Shown piece by piece: positions 28,189-36,174 of a stretch of DNA of 64,000 nt. The position numbers and the translations under genes are program-made. Positions within the stretch are counted from its first letter, which is position 1. The number at the start of each line of letters is the position of its first letter. The notes beneath the pieces were generated by a model. That model was given only the letters and a program-made list of their open reading frames with translations, ran no database searches and was not told where the DNA came from. This DNA is from Devosia subaequoris. Its GTDB lineage: Bacteria > Pseudomonadota > Alphaproteobacteria > Rhizobiales > Devosiaceae. The DNA is taken from contig NZ_JACIEW010000003.1 in the NCBI RefSeq assembly GCF_014197055.1, positions 248,001 to 312,000 on the forward strand, in the 5' to 3' direction.

Positions 28189-29306
28189 CCCGTGCCATTG
28201 ACAACCTGGTCACCCTCCTCGAGCCCGGAAACGATCTCGGCATGGATATTGTTGTTGAGCCCCACCTCGATGCGAGCCGGGCGGACTTCTTCATTGGCCG
28301 GGTCGTACACCATCACCACGGTCTCGCCCTGCGGGCCTTGCCGGGCAACCAGGCTCGACGGCAACGTAAGCACGTTGCGAGCCTCGGCCAGAACGATGGT
28401 CACCGATGCCGTCATCGAAATGCGCAGGCGATGATCTGGATTGGGAACCTCGAACAGCCCATTATAATAGACCGCGCTGCCGGAGCTTGACGTGTCGTCG
28501 GCGATGGTAGTCGGCGCCGGCTCGATCTCGCGTAACGTCGCCTCGATGCGCTGATCCGGCTCGCCCAGAATGGTGAAATAGACCTTCTGGCCGGCGCTCA
28601 CCTTGACGACATCGGCTTCCGAGATCTCGGCCTTGATCACCATGGTGTCCAGATTGGCGATCTTGGCGATAGTCGGCGTGGCCGAATTGGCATTGAGCGT
28701 CTGCCCCTCCTCGACCAGCAGCGCCACCACCGTCCCGTCGGCTGGCGCCACGATCTGGGTACGCGCAAGATCGAGTTCGGCGGACTCCACCGTCAGTTCC
28801 GCCTGGGAAATCTGCGCGTCGAGCTGGTCGATTTGCGCCTTGGCCTGCTCGACGGCGGCTTGAGCCGTTTCCAGATCGGATTGAGAGACCAGGCTATTGG
28901 CGCTCAATTGCTGCTGCCGGGTCAGCGCGGCCTCCGCCTTGGCAAGTGCCGCCTCCTGATTGCGCCGTTGCGCTTGAATGCCTGCAAGAGCCGCTTCCGC
29001 CGACTTGACCGCGTTCTCCTGATTGAGGCTATCGATTTCGGCAATTAGATCGCCACGGGATACATTGTCGCCCAGGCTTACATGCACCGCCTTGATGCTG
29101 CCCGACACCTCCGCGCCCACGCTGACCAGCGCACTGGCCTCCAGCACGCCCGAGGCCAACACTGTGGTTTCAATGTCTCCACGTCCGACCGTCACGGTAT
29201 CGGGCGTCGTACTCGCCTGTGTCGGGGCCAGGAAATACCACCAGCCCGCCGCAGCGCCGCAGCCCAACACGACCAGAACAAGCAGGAAATTGATAAAGCG
29301 CTTCAT
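28134..29306 (-). CDS. macA: MacA-like periplasmic adaptor, C-terminus altered by macB deletion
   Basis: HlyD/RND-type adaptor that would link a MacB ABC pump to an outer-membrane channel. The 390 residues show a membrane anchor (INFLLVLVVLGCGAAAGWWYFL), split lipoyl halves (VSVGAEVSGSIKAVHVSLGDNVSRGD and APADGTVVALLVEEGQTL), a long Gln/Ala-rich coiled coil between them, and the beta-barrel and membrane-proximal domains up to GLEEGDQVVNGTGT. The last 20 or so residues (PPNPSCWPSSRPVSSG) are the macB remnant read out of frame. The adaptor body is intact but its pump is gone, so it may be non-functional or use another MacB. Confidence 0.82.
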   Translation of the reverse strand: MKRFINFLLVLVVLGCGAAAGWWYFLAPTQASTTPDTVTVGRGDIETTVLASGVLEASALVSVGAEVSGSIKAVHVSLGDNVSRGDLIAEIDSLNQENAVKSAEAALAGIQAQRRNQEAALAKAEAALTRQQQLSANSLVSQSDLETAQAAVEQAKAQIDQLDAQISQAELTVESAELDLARTQIVAPADGTVVALLVEEGQTLNANSATPTIAKIANLDTMVIKAEISEADVVKVSAGQKVYFTILGEPDQRIEATLREIEPAPTTIADDTSSSGSAVYYNGLFEVPNPDHRLRISMTASVTIVLAEARNVLTLPSSLVARQGPQGETVVMVYDPANEEVRPARIEVGLNNNIHAEIVSGLEEGDQVVNGTGTPPNPSCWPSSRPVSSG

Positions 29307-29464
29307 GGCTCAAAAAATTCAGTATCAGCTTCCCATACGCCCAAAGGGCGGCAGATTCACGTTAGCTCGGGGTAAGACGCATTAAACTTTGGAAATGTTG
29401 ACGGCGGCGGTAGGCCAGTCCACCCTTAAGGCGAACTGTTGACCACCTCCCCTCAGGACCCATC

Positions 29465-30241
29465 ATGTATTCGCTGCTCGATCCCAGCCGCTTTGTTGTC
29501 TTCATCACCGGTGCCACCTCTGGTTTCGGCGCCGCCGCCGCCCGGCGCTACGTCGCTGCGGGCGGCAAGGTGATCGCAACCGGTCGCCGCGAGGATCGGC
29601 TGCTGGCCCTGCGCGACGAGCTTGGCCATGATAACTGCCACATCATACCGCTCGATGTGCGCGACCGCGCCGCCATGGAGGCAGCCATCGCCGCCATTCC
29701 CGCCCCCTTCGACCAGATCAATATCGTGCTGGCCAATGCTGGGCTGGCGCTCGGCCTGCAACCGGCCGCCGAGACGGATCTGAATGATTGGGAGACCATG
29801 ATCGACACCAACATCAAGGGTCTGGTCTATACTGTCCGCCTGCTATTGCCCGGCCTCATTGCCCGCGGCGGAGGCCATGTGGTGACCCTTGGATCTGTGG
29901 CAGGCGAATTCGCCTATCCCGGCGGGTCGGTCTATGCCGCTTCCAAGGCCTTCGTGAAGCATTTCGCCCTCGCCATCCGCTCCGATTTGCAGGGCAAGAA
30001 TGTCCGCGTCACCGATATCGAACCAGGCCTGACGGAGACCGAATTCTCCGTGGTCCGGTTCAAGGGCGACGAGGATAAGGCGGGCAACGTCTACGCCAAC
30101 ACCAAGGCCATGACCGCCGAGGACATCGCCGAGTCCATCTTCTGGGCCACCTCGCTGCCCGAACATGTCAACGTCAACAAGATCCAGCTCATGGCCACTA
30201 CTCAGGCAATTGGCGCCTTCGACATCTATCGCGAGCAATAG
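29465..30241 (+). CDS. SDR oxidoreductase, YdfG-like 3-hydroxy acid dehydrogenase
   Basis: NADP-dependent short-chain dehydrogenase, 258 residues. Cofactor motif TGATSGFGAAAARRY with basic ATGRREDRL downstream (NADP preference), structural NAG in VLANAGLAL, the catalytic Ser in LGSVAGEFAYPGG and YAASKAF (Tyr and Lys). The DIEPGLTETEFS block and the tail HVNVNKIQLMATTQAIGAFDIYRE are typical of E. coli YdfG, which oxidises L-allo-threonine and 3-hydroxy acids and reduces malonic semialdehyde. Its stop is one base from the stop of the converging gene. Confidence 0.88.
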   Translation: MYSLLDPSRFVVFITGATSGFGAAAARRYVAAGGKVIATGRREDRLLALRDELGHDNCHIIPLDVRDRAAMEAAIAAIPAPFDQINIVLANAGLALGLQPAAETDLNDWETMIDTNIKGLVYTVRLLLPGLIARGGGHVVTLGSVAGEFAYPGGSVYAASKAFVKHFALAIRSDLQGKNVRVTDIEPGLTETEFSVVRFKGDEDKAGNVYANTKAMTAEDIAESIFWATSLPEHVNVNKIQLMATTQAIGAFDIYREQ

Positions 30242-30242
30242 G

Positions 30243-31274
30243 CTATAGCCCCAGATATCGCACCGTATCGGGATCGACGGGGATGCCATGGGCGCGCCGT
30301 CGGTCCAACTCTTCCCATTCCCGGTCGCCCGGCGCCATCACCCGCCCGCCCGCGCGCACCGGAGAGCCGCGCAACGCCGTCAGATAGGTGGTGATCGCCG
30401 CCCCGAAGGCGGCCCGGCCGGCGAACTTGTCCGGGTCGATCACCAGCACGAAATGCCCCATATTCCGTGGGGTCGAAATATCATCACCGCCATACATTGG
30501 AATGAAATCGGGATCGAGCGTGGTGCCGGTGAGCAGCGCCGAAAACAGCGTCGCGACCCCGGCCAACGCGGCACCCTTATAGCCGTAATCCGTGCCTCCC
30601 AGCGGCAGCAGCATGTCGGCTTCATGAGGATCTGTGGTCATTTCGCCATCCGGGGTCGCGGCCACGCCTGACGGCAATGCCTTGTCGAGCGAGCGATGCA
30701 GCAACACCCGGTTGAGCGGAATGGAGCTTGTCGCCATGTCGAGGAGCCATGGCCTGCTCCCTGGCACCGGCGCCGCAAAGGCCAGCGGATTGGTGCCGTG
30801 AAATTTCTGCGCGCCATCGAATAGCGCCACCATGGAATCGGTATTGGTAGTGGCAAAGGCAATGAAGCCTTGCTCAGCGCCTGCCAGCGCGTAAGCCCCC
30901 GCAGCGCCCAGATGCGAGGAGTTCCTTATCCCCACCGCCCCGACGCCGGCCTCCCGCGCCAGTTCCATGCCAACCTCGACGGCCTTGTAAGCCGCGTAAT
31001 GGCCCAACCCGTCATCGCCATCCACCATGGCGCTGCCAGCGCCGCGCTTGTCTACGCCAAGCTGCGGATCCTTGCTGAGCCGCCCACCGCCCAGCATCCG
31101 GCAATAGTGCCCGGTCAGGCGCACGCCATGACTGTCGACGCCCACCAGCGAAGCATGCAGCATCGCCCTCGTTGCCGCCGTTCGCGACGCAACACTCGCG
31201 CCCGCCTCGGCCAGCCGCGTCTCGACGCGCTCGACCAGCAGGGATTCGGCAAAACGGGGCGCTTCACTTTCCAC
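30243..31274 (-). CDS. Ldh/malate dehydrogenase family NAD(P)-dependent oxidoreductase
   Basis: Member of the Ldh_2 family (YlbC, ComC, DpkA and YiaK relatives), which reduce 2-oxo or 2-imino acids. 343 residues from a GTG start. Family signature blocks include LVGVDSHGVRLTGHYC with the catalytic His, VGIRNSSHLGAAGAYAL, TNTDSMVALFDGAQKFHGTNPLAFA and GYKGAALAGVATLFSALLTG. The substrate cannot be decided. It runs divergently from the oxygenase genes beginning at 31488, which may indicate a shared regulatory region. Confidence 0.88.
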   Translation of the reverse strand: MESEAPRFAESLLVERVETRLAEAGASVASRTAATRAMLHASLVGVDSHGVRLTGHYCRMLGGGRLSKDPQLGVDKRGAGSAMVDGDDGLGHYAAYKAVEVGMELAREAGVGAVGIRNSSHLGAAGAYALAGAEQGFIAFATTNTDSMVALFDGAQKFHGTNPLAFAAPVPGSRPWLLDMATSSIPLNRVLLHRSLDKALPSGVAATPDGEMTTDPHEADMLLPLGGTDYGYKGAALAGVATLFSALLTGTTLDPDFIPMYGGDDISTPRNMGHFVLVIDPDKFAGRAAFGAAITTYLTALRGSPVRAGGRVMAPGDREWEELDRRRAHGIPVDPDTVRYLGL

Positions 31275-31487
31275 GACGTATCATCCTCATTCATTCCTCA
31301 GCATGTCGAAGGACGAGGTCACAGCCGTCAAGGCTTTCGACCGCGCACGCACAGCGACAAGCGCACCATGCGGTCTTGGCGTGTTCAGTGTCCACCATCA
31401 TGCCCCAGGCGTACGGCCCATGCCCAACTTTGTGCTGGCACTCACCGTACACCGGGTTATGCTTGGCCGACACAGTAGAGACTGCCC

Positions 31488-32384
31488 ATGCCAAACGCCC
31501 CTGATCCGATCACCCGCAATCTCTGGCACGTCGTCGCCGCCACCAGCGAATTGCCCATTGGTCTTGTCGAGACCACGCTGCTGCTAGAAACGCGTCTGGC
31601 GCTGACCCGCAGCGTTGACGGCGAACCGGTCGTCTGGCTGCGTGGCGATGAGGAGCAGGGCGACGAGATCGACGCTGATACCGTCCTCGAACGCCTGCCC
31701 GTCCGCACGGCCTATGGCTATACCTGGACCTGTCTCGGCACCCCGAACGACGACCTCTTCCCCATTCCCGAATTCGCCGAACCCGACCGGGTCAACATGA
31801 GTTGCGGCTCCATTGGCATTCATGTCTCCGCGCCACGCGCGGTCGAGAATTTTCTCGATATGGGCCACTTCCCCTACGTCCACACCGATATTCTGGGCTC
31901 CGAACCGCACACCGAGGTCAAGGAATACGACGTCGAGGTCTCCGAGGAGCGCGACGAAGTGCTGGCCACCAGATGTCGCTTCATGCAGCCCCGCGCGGCC
32001 AAATCGGCCACGGAAGCCATGGAAGTGGAATATGTCTATCGCGTGCCGCACCCCTTCTGCTCGGTGCTCTACAAGTCCTGCCCCGAGGATGAGAGCCGCC
32101 GCGACGTGATCGGCATCTTTCTCCAGCCCATGACCGAGGAACGCTGCCGCGCCCATCTCTTGCAATCGATGATTGATTCGACTTCGACCATCACCGACCT
32201 GCGACGGTTCCAGCAGACGATTTTTGGCCAGGACAAGCCGATACTGGAAAACCAGTTCCCCAAGAAACTGCCGCTCGACCCGCGCGCCGAAACCCCGATC
32301 CGCGCCGACAAGAGCGCCATCGCCTATCGCCGCTGGTTGAGCCAGAAGGGCATCACCTATGGCGTGATCCCTCAAGCGAACTGA
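31488..32384 (+). CDS. Ring-hydroxylating-type oxygenase catalytic subunit lacking a Rieske cluster site
   Basis: Resembles the VanA/PaO-type oxygenase alpha subunit, but only 298 residues. The mononuclear iron site is present: ENFLDMGHFPYVH gives Asp124, His127 and His132, and a probable third ligand is Asp249 in TIFGQDKPILENQ. The N-terminal sheet of the Rieske domain is recognisable (NLWHVVAATSELP, LALTRSVDGEPVVW, YGYTWTCLGTP), but the two cluster loops (CxH and CxxH) between them are missing. The next gene, 98 nt downstream, carries exactly those loops, suggesting electron delivery between proteins. The substrate is unknown; demethylation of a methoxy or N-methyl group would be typical of the clade. 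Confidence 0.82.
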   Translation: MPNAPDPITRNLWHVVAATSELPIGLVETTLLLETRLALTRSVDGEPVVWLRGDEEQGDEIDADTVLERLPVRTAYGYTWTCLGTPNDDLFPIPEFAEPDRVNMSCGSIGIHVSAPRAVENFLDMGHFPYVHTDILGSEPHTEVKEYDVEVSEERDEVLATRCRFMQPRAAKSATEAMEVEYVYRVPHPFCSVLYKSCPEDESRRDVIGIFLQPMTEERCRAHLLQSMIDSTSTITDLRRFQQTIFGQDKPILENQFPKKLPLDPRAETPIRADKSAIAYRRWLSQKGITYGVIPQAN

Positions 32385-32482
32385 TCGCTTCAGGTTGCCG
32401 CCTCGTACGCCAAGGGCCCCCGGCAACCAGTCCACAAAATCTGCAGTCGTGGCGCGACTGCCGGCCTTGACGGACAATTTAC

Positions 32483-34192
32483 ATGCCCCTGAGCCTTTCC
32501 GACCCCAATTGGTATCCTATCGCCTCGAGTGAGGATCTACCCTTCCGCCATGTCTATCAGGGCCAGCTGCTCGGCCGCGAACTCGCCGTCTGGCGGGCTG
32601 ATGATGGCAATGTGAATGTCTGGGAGAACCGGTGTCTGCATCGCGGGGTGCGGCTCTCCATCGGCATCAATGAAGGCCAGGAGCTCAAATGCCAGTATCA
32701 TGGCTGGCGCTATGCCAACCAATCCGCTGGCTGCACCTATATTCCCGCGCACCCCGCCGATGCCCCGGCCCGCCGCATCGAGAACCGCAAATATCCGGTC
32801 AGGGAAGCGTTCGGCCTGATCTGGTCGGCGGCCAATGACGACAAACCCTTTGCCCCCTTCCCCGGCGCCGAGGGTCACGAATGGTTCCCGCTGCGGCCCA
32901 TGCCGGTCAATGCAGCACCTGAGGATGTCGTGGCGGCCCTCGCCCGTCTGGCCCCCGACGATCAGCCGGCCGACCTGTTGCCCGGCCTGACGGTTCGCCT
33001 CGGCGACGTGGTCTACCTCGTCCAGCCCGTCGACGCTGGTCGTGCCGTCGTTCGCGGCCTCCTGCCCAAGACCCATGCCGATGAGATGGCGACCCTGCGG
33101 CACTACAACGAGCATCTGACCAATTTGCGCGACCGTCTCGAACGCGCTGCCGCCAGAAAGCCTGCGCCCGAACCGCTGCAACCCACCTTCGAAAAGGTCT
33201 CGACAGACCTTGCCACCATGCCCGACATTGCCGTGCCGCGCGGTAATACGCTCAATGTGGTGGTTAAGCGAAAATGGCAGAGCGCCGACGGTGTCATCGG
33301 TTTCGAATTGGCTGACCGCGACGGCAACCATCTGCCCACCTTCCAGCCCGGCGCCCATATCGATGTGCATCTGCCCAACGGCCTGGTCCGGCAATACTCC
33401 ATCACCAATGGGCCCGGCGACCTGTTGAGCTATGTCATCGGCGTCAAGCAGGAGAGCGCTTCAAAAGGCGGCTCCAAAGTGCTGGTTGAAACCGTGCGCG
33501 AGGGCGATGTGCTTGCTATTTCCGAGCCGCGCAACAATTTCCCGCTGCGGCGCGACGCCACCCGCGCCGTGCTTGTGGCCGGCGGCATCGGCATCACCCC
33601 GCTGCTTTCCATGGCGCGCTTTCTCGACAAATCGAACCTGCCCTACGAGCTGCACTACTTCACCCGCACCGGGGAGAGCGTCGCCTTCAAGAGCGAACTG
33701 AATGTGCTGCATGGGGCAGTACATATCCATACCGGCCTTGCTCGCGACGCCATTCAGGGCACTATCAATCAAGTGCTGGGGCCGCACCAGCTCGCCAATC
33801 ATGTTTATATCTGCGGGCCCGGCGCCATGCTCGAAATGGTGCAGGAAACCGCCGCCGGGCTGGGCTGGCCCGACGAGGCGGTGCATTTCGAATATTTTCA
33901 GAACGACAGGGCGATCGACGCGTCATCCGCCTTCGATATCGAGCTGGCCCGCTCGGCCATGTCCCTGCATGTCCCCGCCGGCAAGACAATTCTCGAGGTG
34001 ATGCGCGAGGCTGGCCTGACCGTCCCATCCTCCTGCGAACAGGGCGCCTGCGGCACCTGCCTCACCACCGTCATGGAAGGTGAGGTCGACCATCAGGACG
34101 TCTATCTCAACAAGAGCGAGAAGGCTTCGAATAGCTGCATGATGACCTGTGTAAGCCGGGCCAAATCCGCGCGCCTGGTGCTGGATATCTGA
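32483..34192 (+). CDS. Rieske / FAD-NAD reductase / [2Fe-2S] ferredoxin fusion protein
   Basis: Electron-transfer protein of 569 residues. Residues 1-120 form a Rieske domain with Cys51-x-His53 and Cys70-x2-His73. About 130-235 is a degenerate stretch (VRLGDVVYLVQPVDAGRAVV, TLRHYNEHLTNLRDRLE) recalling the end of an oxygenase catalytic domain but without DxxHxxxxH. About 245-470 is a VanB/PDR-type reductase (RQYSITN for flavin, LVAGGIGITPLLSM for NAD, CGPGAMLEMV). The C-terminus is a plant-type ferredoxin with Cys518, Cys523, Cys526 and Cys556. It probably takes electrons from NADH through flavin and two clusters to the iron subunit encoded just upstream. Confidence 0.88.
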   Translation: MPLSLSDPNWYPIASSEDLPFRHVYQGQLLGRELAVWRADDGNVNVWENRCLHRGVRLSIGINEGQELKCQYHGWRYANQSAGCTYIPAHPADAPARRIENRKYPVREAFGLIWSAANDDKPFAPFPGAEGHEWFPLRPMPVNAAPEDVVAALARLAPDDQPADLLPGLTVRLGDVVYLVQPVDAGRAVVRGLLPKTHADEMATLRHYNEHLTNLRDRLERAAARKPAPEPLQPTFEKVSTDLATMPDIAVPRGNTLNVVVKRKWQSADGVIGFELADRDGNHLPTFQPGAHIDVHLPNGLVRQYSITNGPGDLLSYVIGVKQESASKGGSKVLVETVREGDVLAISEPRNNFPLRRDATRAVLVAGGIGITPLLSMARFLDKSNLPYELHYFTRTGESVAFKSELNVLHGAVHIHTGLARDAIQGTINQVLGPHQLANHVYICGPGAMLEMVQETAAGLGWPDEAVHFEYFQNDRAIDASSAFDIELARSAMSLHVPAGKTILEVMREAGLTVPSSCEQGACGTCLTTVMEGEVDHQDVYLNKSEKASNSCMMTCVSRAKSARLVLDI

Positions 34193-34195
34193 CCC

Positions 34196-34843
34196 ATGGC
34201 CATTACCCTTTACGACTTCGAGCTCTCCGGCAATTGCTACAAGCTGCGCCTGCTGATGAACATCCTTGGGCTCCCCTATGAGATTGTGCCGGTCGATTTC
34301 TTCCCCGGCCGCGAGCACAAGTCCGACTGGTTCCTGCGGCTCAATCCCTTCGGGCAGTTGCCCGTGCTAAAGGACGACGATCTTGTGCTTTCGGACTCCG
34401 GTGCCATCCTCGCTTACCTGGCCAGGAAGTATGACGCCTCCGGCCAATGGTTTCCGAACGATCCCGCCGTCACTGCCGAAATCCTGCGCTGGCATGCCGT
34501 TGCCGACGACATCACCTCGACCAGTTCAGCGGCTCGATTGGCGTTGGGTTATGACTATGATTTCGATATCGAGAAGTGCCAGAAGGGCGCGCATCGCATT
34601 TTCCGGCTGATCGACGAGCATCTCTGGTTCGGTGAAAAGTCCGGCCGCGACTGGCTCTGCTCGCCAGCCCATCCGACCACGGCCGACATCGCGTGCTTCC
34701 CCTATGTGATGCTCAGTGAAGAAGGCGGCATTTCCCGCCAGGACTACCCCGCGCTGCGGCGCTGGACCGACAGGGTGCGCCGCGTTCCCGGCTTCACCGT
34801 CATGTCCGGCATTTTTCCCGCCGGCCCGGCGAAGGCGGATTGA
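34196..34843 (+). CDS. Glutathione S-transferase family protein
   Basis: Thioredoxin-fold N-domain (ITLYDFELSGNCYKLRLLMNILG, LNPFGQLPVLKDDD, LVLSDSGAILAYLA) and all-helical C-domain (HPTTADIACFPYVML), 215 residues. The segment around Ser11 and Cys14 would supply the catalytic residue. The start follows the fusion-protein stop by three bases, so it belongs to the oxygenase operon. It could conjugate an oxygenase product or help handle released aldehyde, but this is inferred from position only. Confidence 0.88.
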   Translation: MAITLYDFELSGNCYKLRLLMNILGLPYEIVPVDFFPGREHKSDWFLRLNPFGQLPVLKDDDLVLSDSGAILAYLARKYDASGQWFPNDPAVTAEILRWHAVADDITSTSSAARLALGYDYDFDIEKCQKGAHRIFRLIDEHLWFGEKSGRDWLCSPAHPTTADIACFPYVMLSEEGGISRQDYPALRRWTDRVRRVPGFTVMSGIFPAGPAKAD

Positions 34844-34965
34844 GTTCAAAATTCGAGCCACCCCTCCCCCTATCGGGAGAGTTGGTTGGGGGGTACTCCG
34901 AACCCGCCCCTAGCCCTGCGCCGCCATTCCCGCTATTGCCTTGGTCAAACTGAGGAGAAAATCCC

Positions 34966-36135
34966 ATGATCATCGAACCCAAGATCCGCGGCTTCATTTG
35001 CACCACCGCCCATCCCACAGGCTGCGCCACCAATGTGCAGCGTCAGATCGATCATGTCGTGATCAAGGGCCCCATCCCGTCCGAGCGCAAGCGCGTTCTG
35101 GTGCTTGGCTGCTCCACCGGCTATGGCCTCGCCTCGCGCATCGTCACCACCTTTGGCTCTGGCGCGGACACCGTCGGTGTTTCCTTCGAACGCGAGCCAG
35201 GCGAGACCAAGCCTGCCTCGGCCGGCTGGTACAATAACCGGGCCTTCGAAAACCGCGCCCGTGCCGCCGGCAGCAAGGCCGTGACCATCGAGGGAGACGC
35301 CTTTTCTGATGCAGTCAAGGCGCAGACCATCGAGGCCATCAGGGAGACGCTGGGCCAGGTCGACCTGATCGTCTATTCGCTGGCCTCTCCAGTCCGCACC
35401 GACCCCAAGGACGGCGTCACCTACCGCTCCGCCATCAAGCCCTATGGCAGCCAGGTCACCTCCAAGACCCTTAACACCGGCACTGGCGAGGTCTCCGAGG
35501 TCACCGTCGAGCCCGCCACCGAAGAAGAAGCCGCCGCCACCGTCAAGGTGATGGGCGGCGAGGACTGGGAGCTCTGGATTGCCGCCCTGTCCGAGGCGGG
35601 CGTGCTGGCCGACAATTTCGTCTCGCTCAACTACACCTATCTCGGCAGCGAGCTGACCTGGCCGATCTACCACAAGGGCACGCTGGGTAAGGCCAAGGGC
35701 GACCTCGACCGGGCTGCCGCCGCCATCCGTGCCACCCATGGCGACAATGCCGCCCATGTCGTCGCGCTCAAGGCGGTCGTCACCCAGGCCAGCTCGGCCA
35801 TTCCGGTGGTACCGCTCTATGGCACGCTGCTCATCAAGGTCGAAGACGAAATGGGCCTGGGCGAAGGCCCGATCCAGCAGATCGATCGTCTGTTCCGCGA
35901 CAAGCTGCAGGGCACCATAGTGCTCGACGACGACAACCGCGTCCGCGTCGACGACTGGGAGCTGTCCGACGCCATGCAGGCCGAATTGAAGAAGCGCTGG
36001 GCCGTGCTCAACACCGAAAACCTCGCCGATCTCGCCGACCTGCCGAAGTACCGCGAAGAATTCATGCGCCTGTTCGGCTTTTCAGTGGGCGGCGTCGACT
36101 ATTCGAAAGATGTCGATCCGCGCGTGGTGGACTGA
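34966..36135 (+). CDS. fabV: Trans-2-enoyl-ACP/CoA reductase FabV
   Basis: NADH-dependent enoyl-ACP reductase for the last step of fatty-acid elongation, of the large triclosan-tolerant FabV type rather than FabI. The 389 residues begin MIIEPKIRGFICTTAHPTGC. Cofactor motif LVLGCSTGYGLASRI, SLASPVRTDP in the middle, and the FabV-specific active site Tyr235-x8-Lys244 in TWPIYHKGTLGKAK. Good ribosome site GAGGAG before the ATG. It is monocistronic and ends before an 18-bp palindromic terminator. Confidence 0.95.
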   Translation: MIIEPKIRGFICTTAHPTGCATNVQRQIDHVVIKGPIPSERKRVLVLGCSTGYGLASRIVTTFGSGADTVGVSFEREPGETKPASAGWYNNRAFENRARAAGSKAVTIEGDAFSDAVKAQTIEAIRETLGQVDLIVYSLASPVRTDPKDGVTYRSAIKPYGSQVTSKTLNTGTGEVSEVTVEPATEEEAAATVKVMGGEDWELWIAALSEAGVLADNFVSLNYTYLGSELTWPIYHKGTLGKAKGDLDRAAAAIRATHGDNAAHVVALKAVVTQASSAIPVVPLYGTLLIKVEDEMGLGEGPIQQIDRLFRDKLQGTIVLDDDNRVRVDDWELSDAMQAELKKRWAVLNTENLADLADLPKYREEFMRLFGFSVGGVDYSKDVDPRVVD

Positions 36136-36149
36136 CCGACAAACTAATT

Positions 36150-36167
36150 GGGGCGCCGCGGCGCCCC
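36150..36167. terminator. Palindromic hairpin between fabV and epmB
   Basis: GGGGCGCC-GC-GGCGCCCC, a perfect 18-bp palindrome in the 39-bp gap between two converging genes. No T-tract, so probably a weak shared terminator. Confidence 0.55.
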
Positions 36168-36174
36168 ACCTAAA

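Noticed and set aside
28094-28294. Separate 66-residue gene in the macA/macB junction
   Set aside because: It is a third frame across the scar with no ribosome site or recognisable protein.
31275-31487. Possible small gene between the Ldh-family gene and the oxygenase
   Set aside because: Several short frames exist on both strands but none has a ribosome site or family resemblance; most likely a divergent promoter region.
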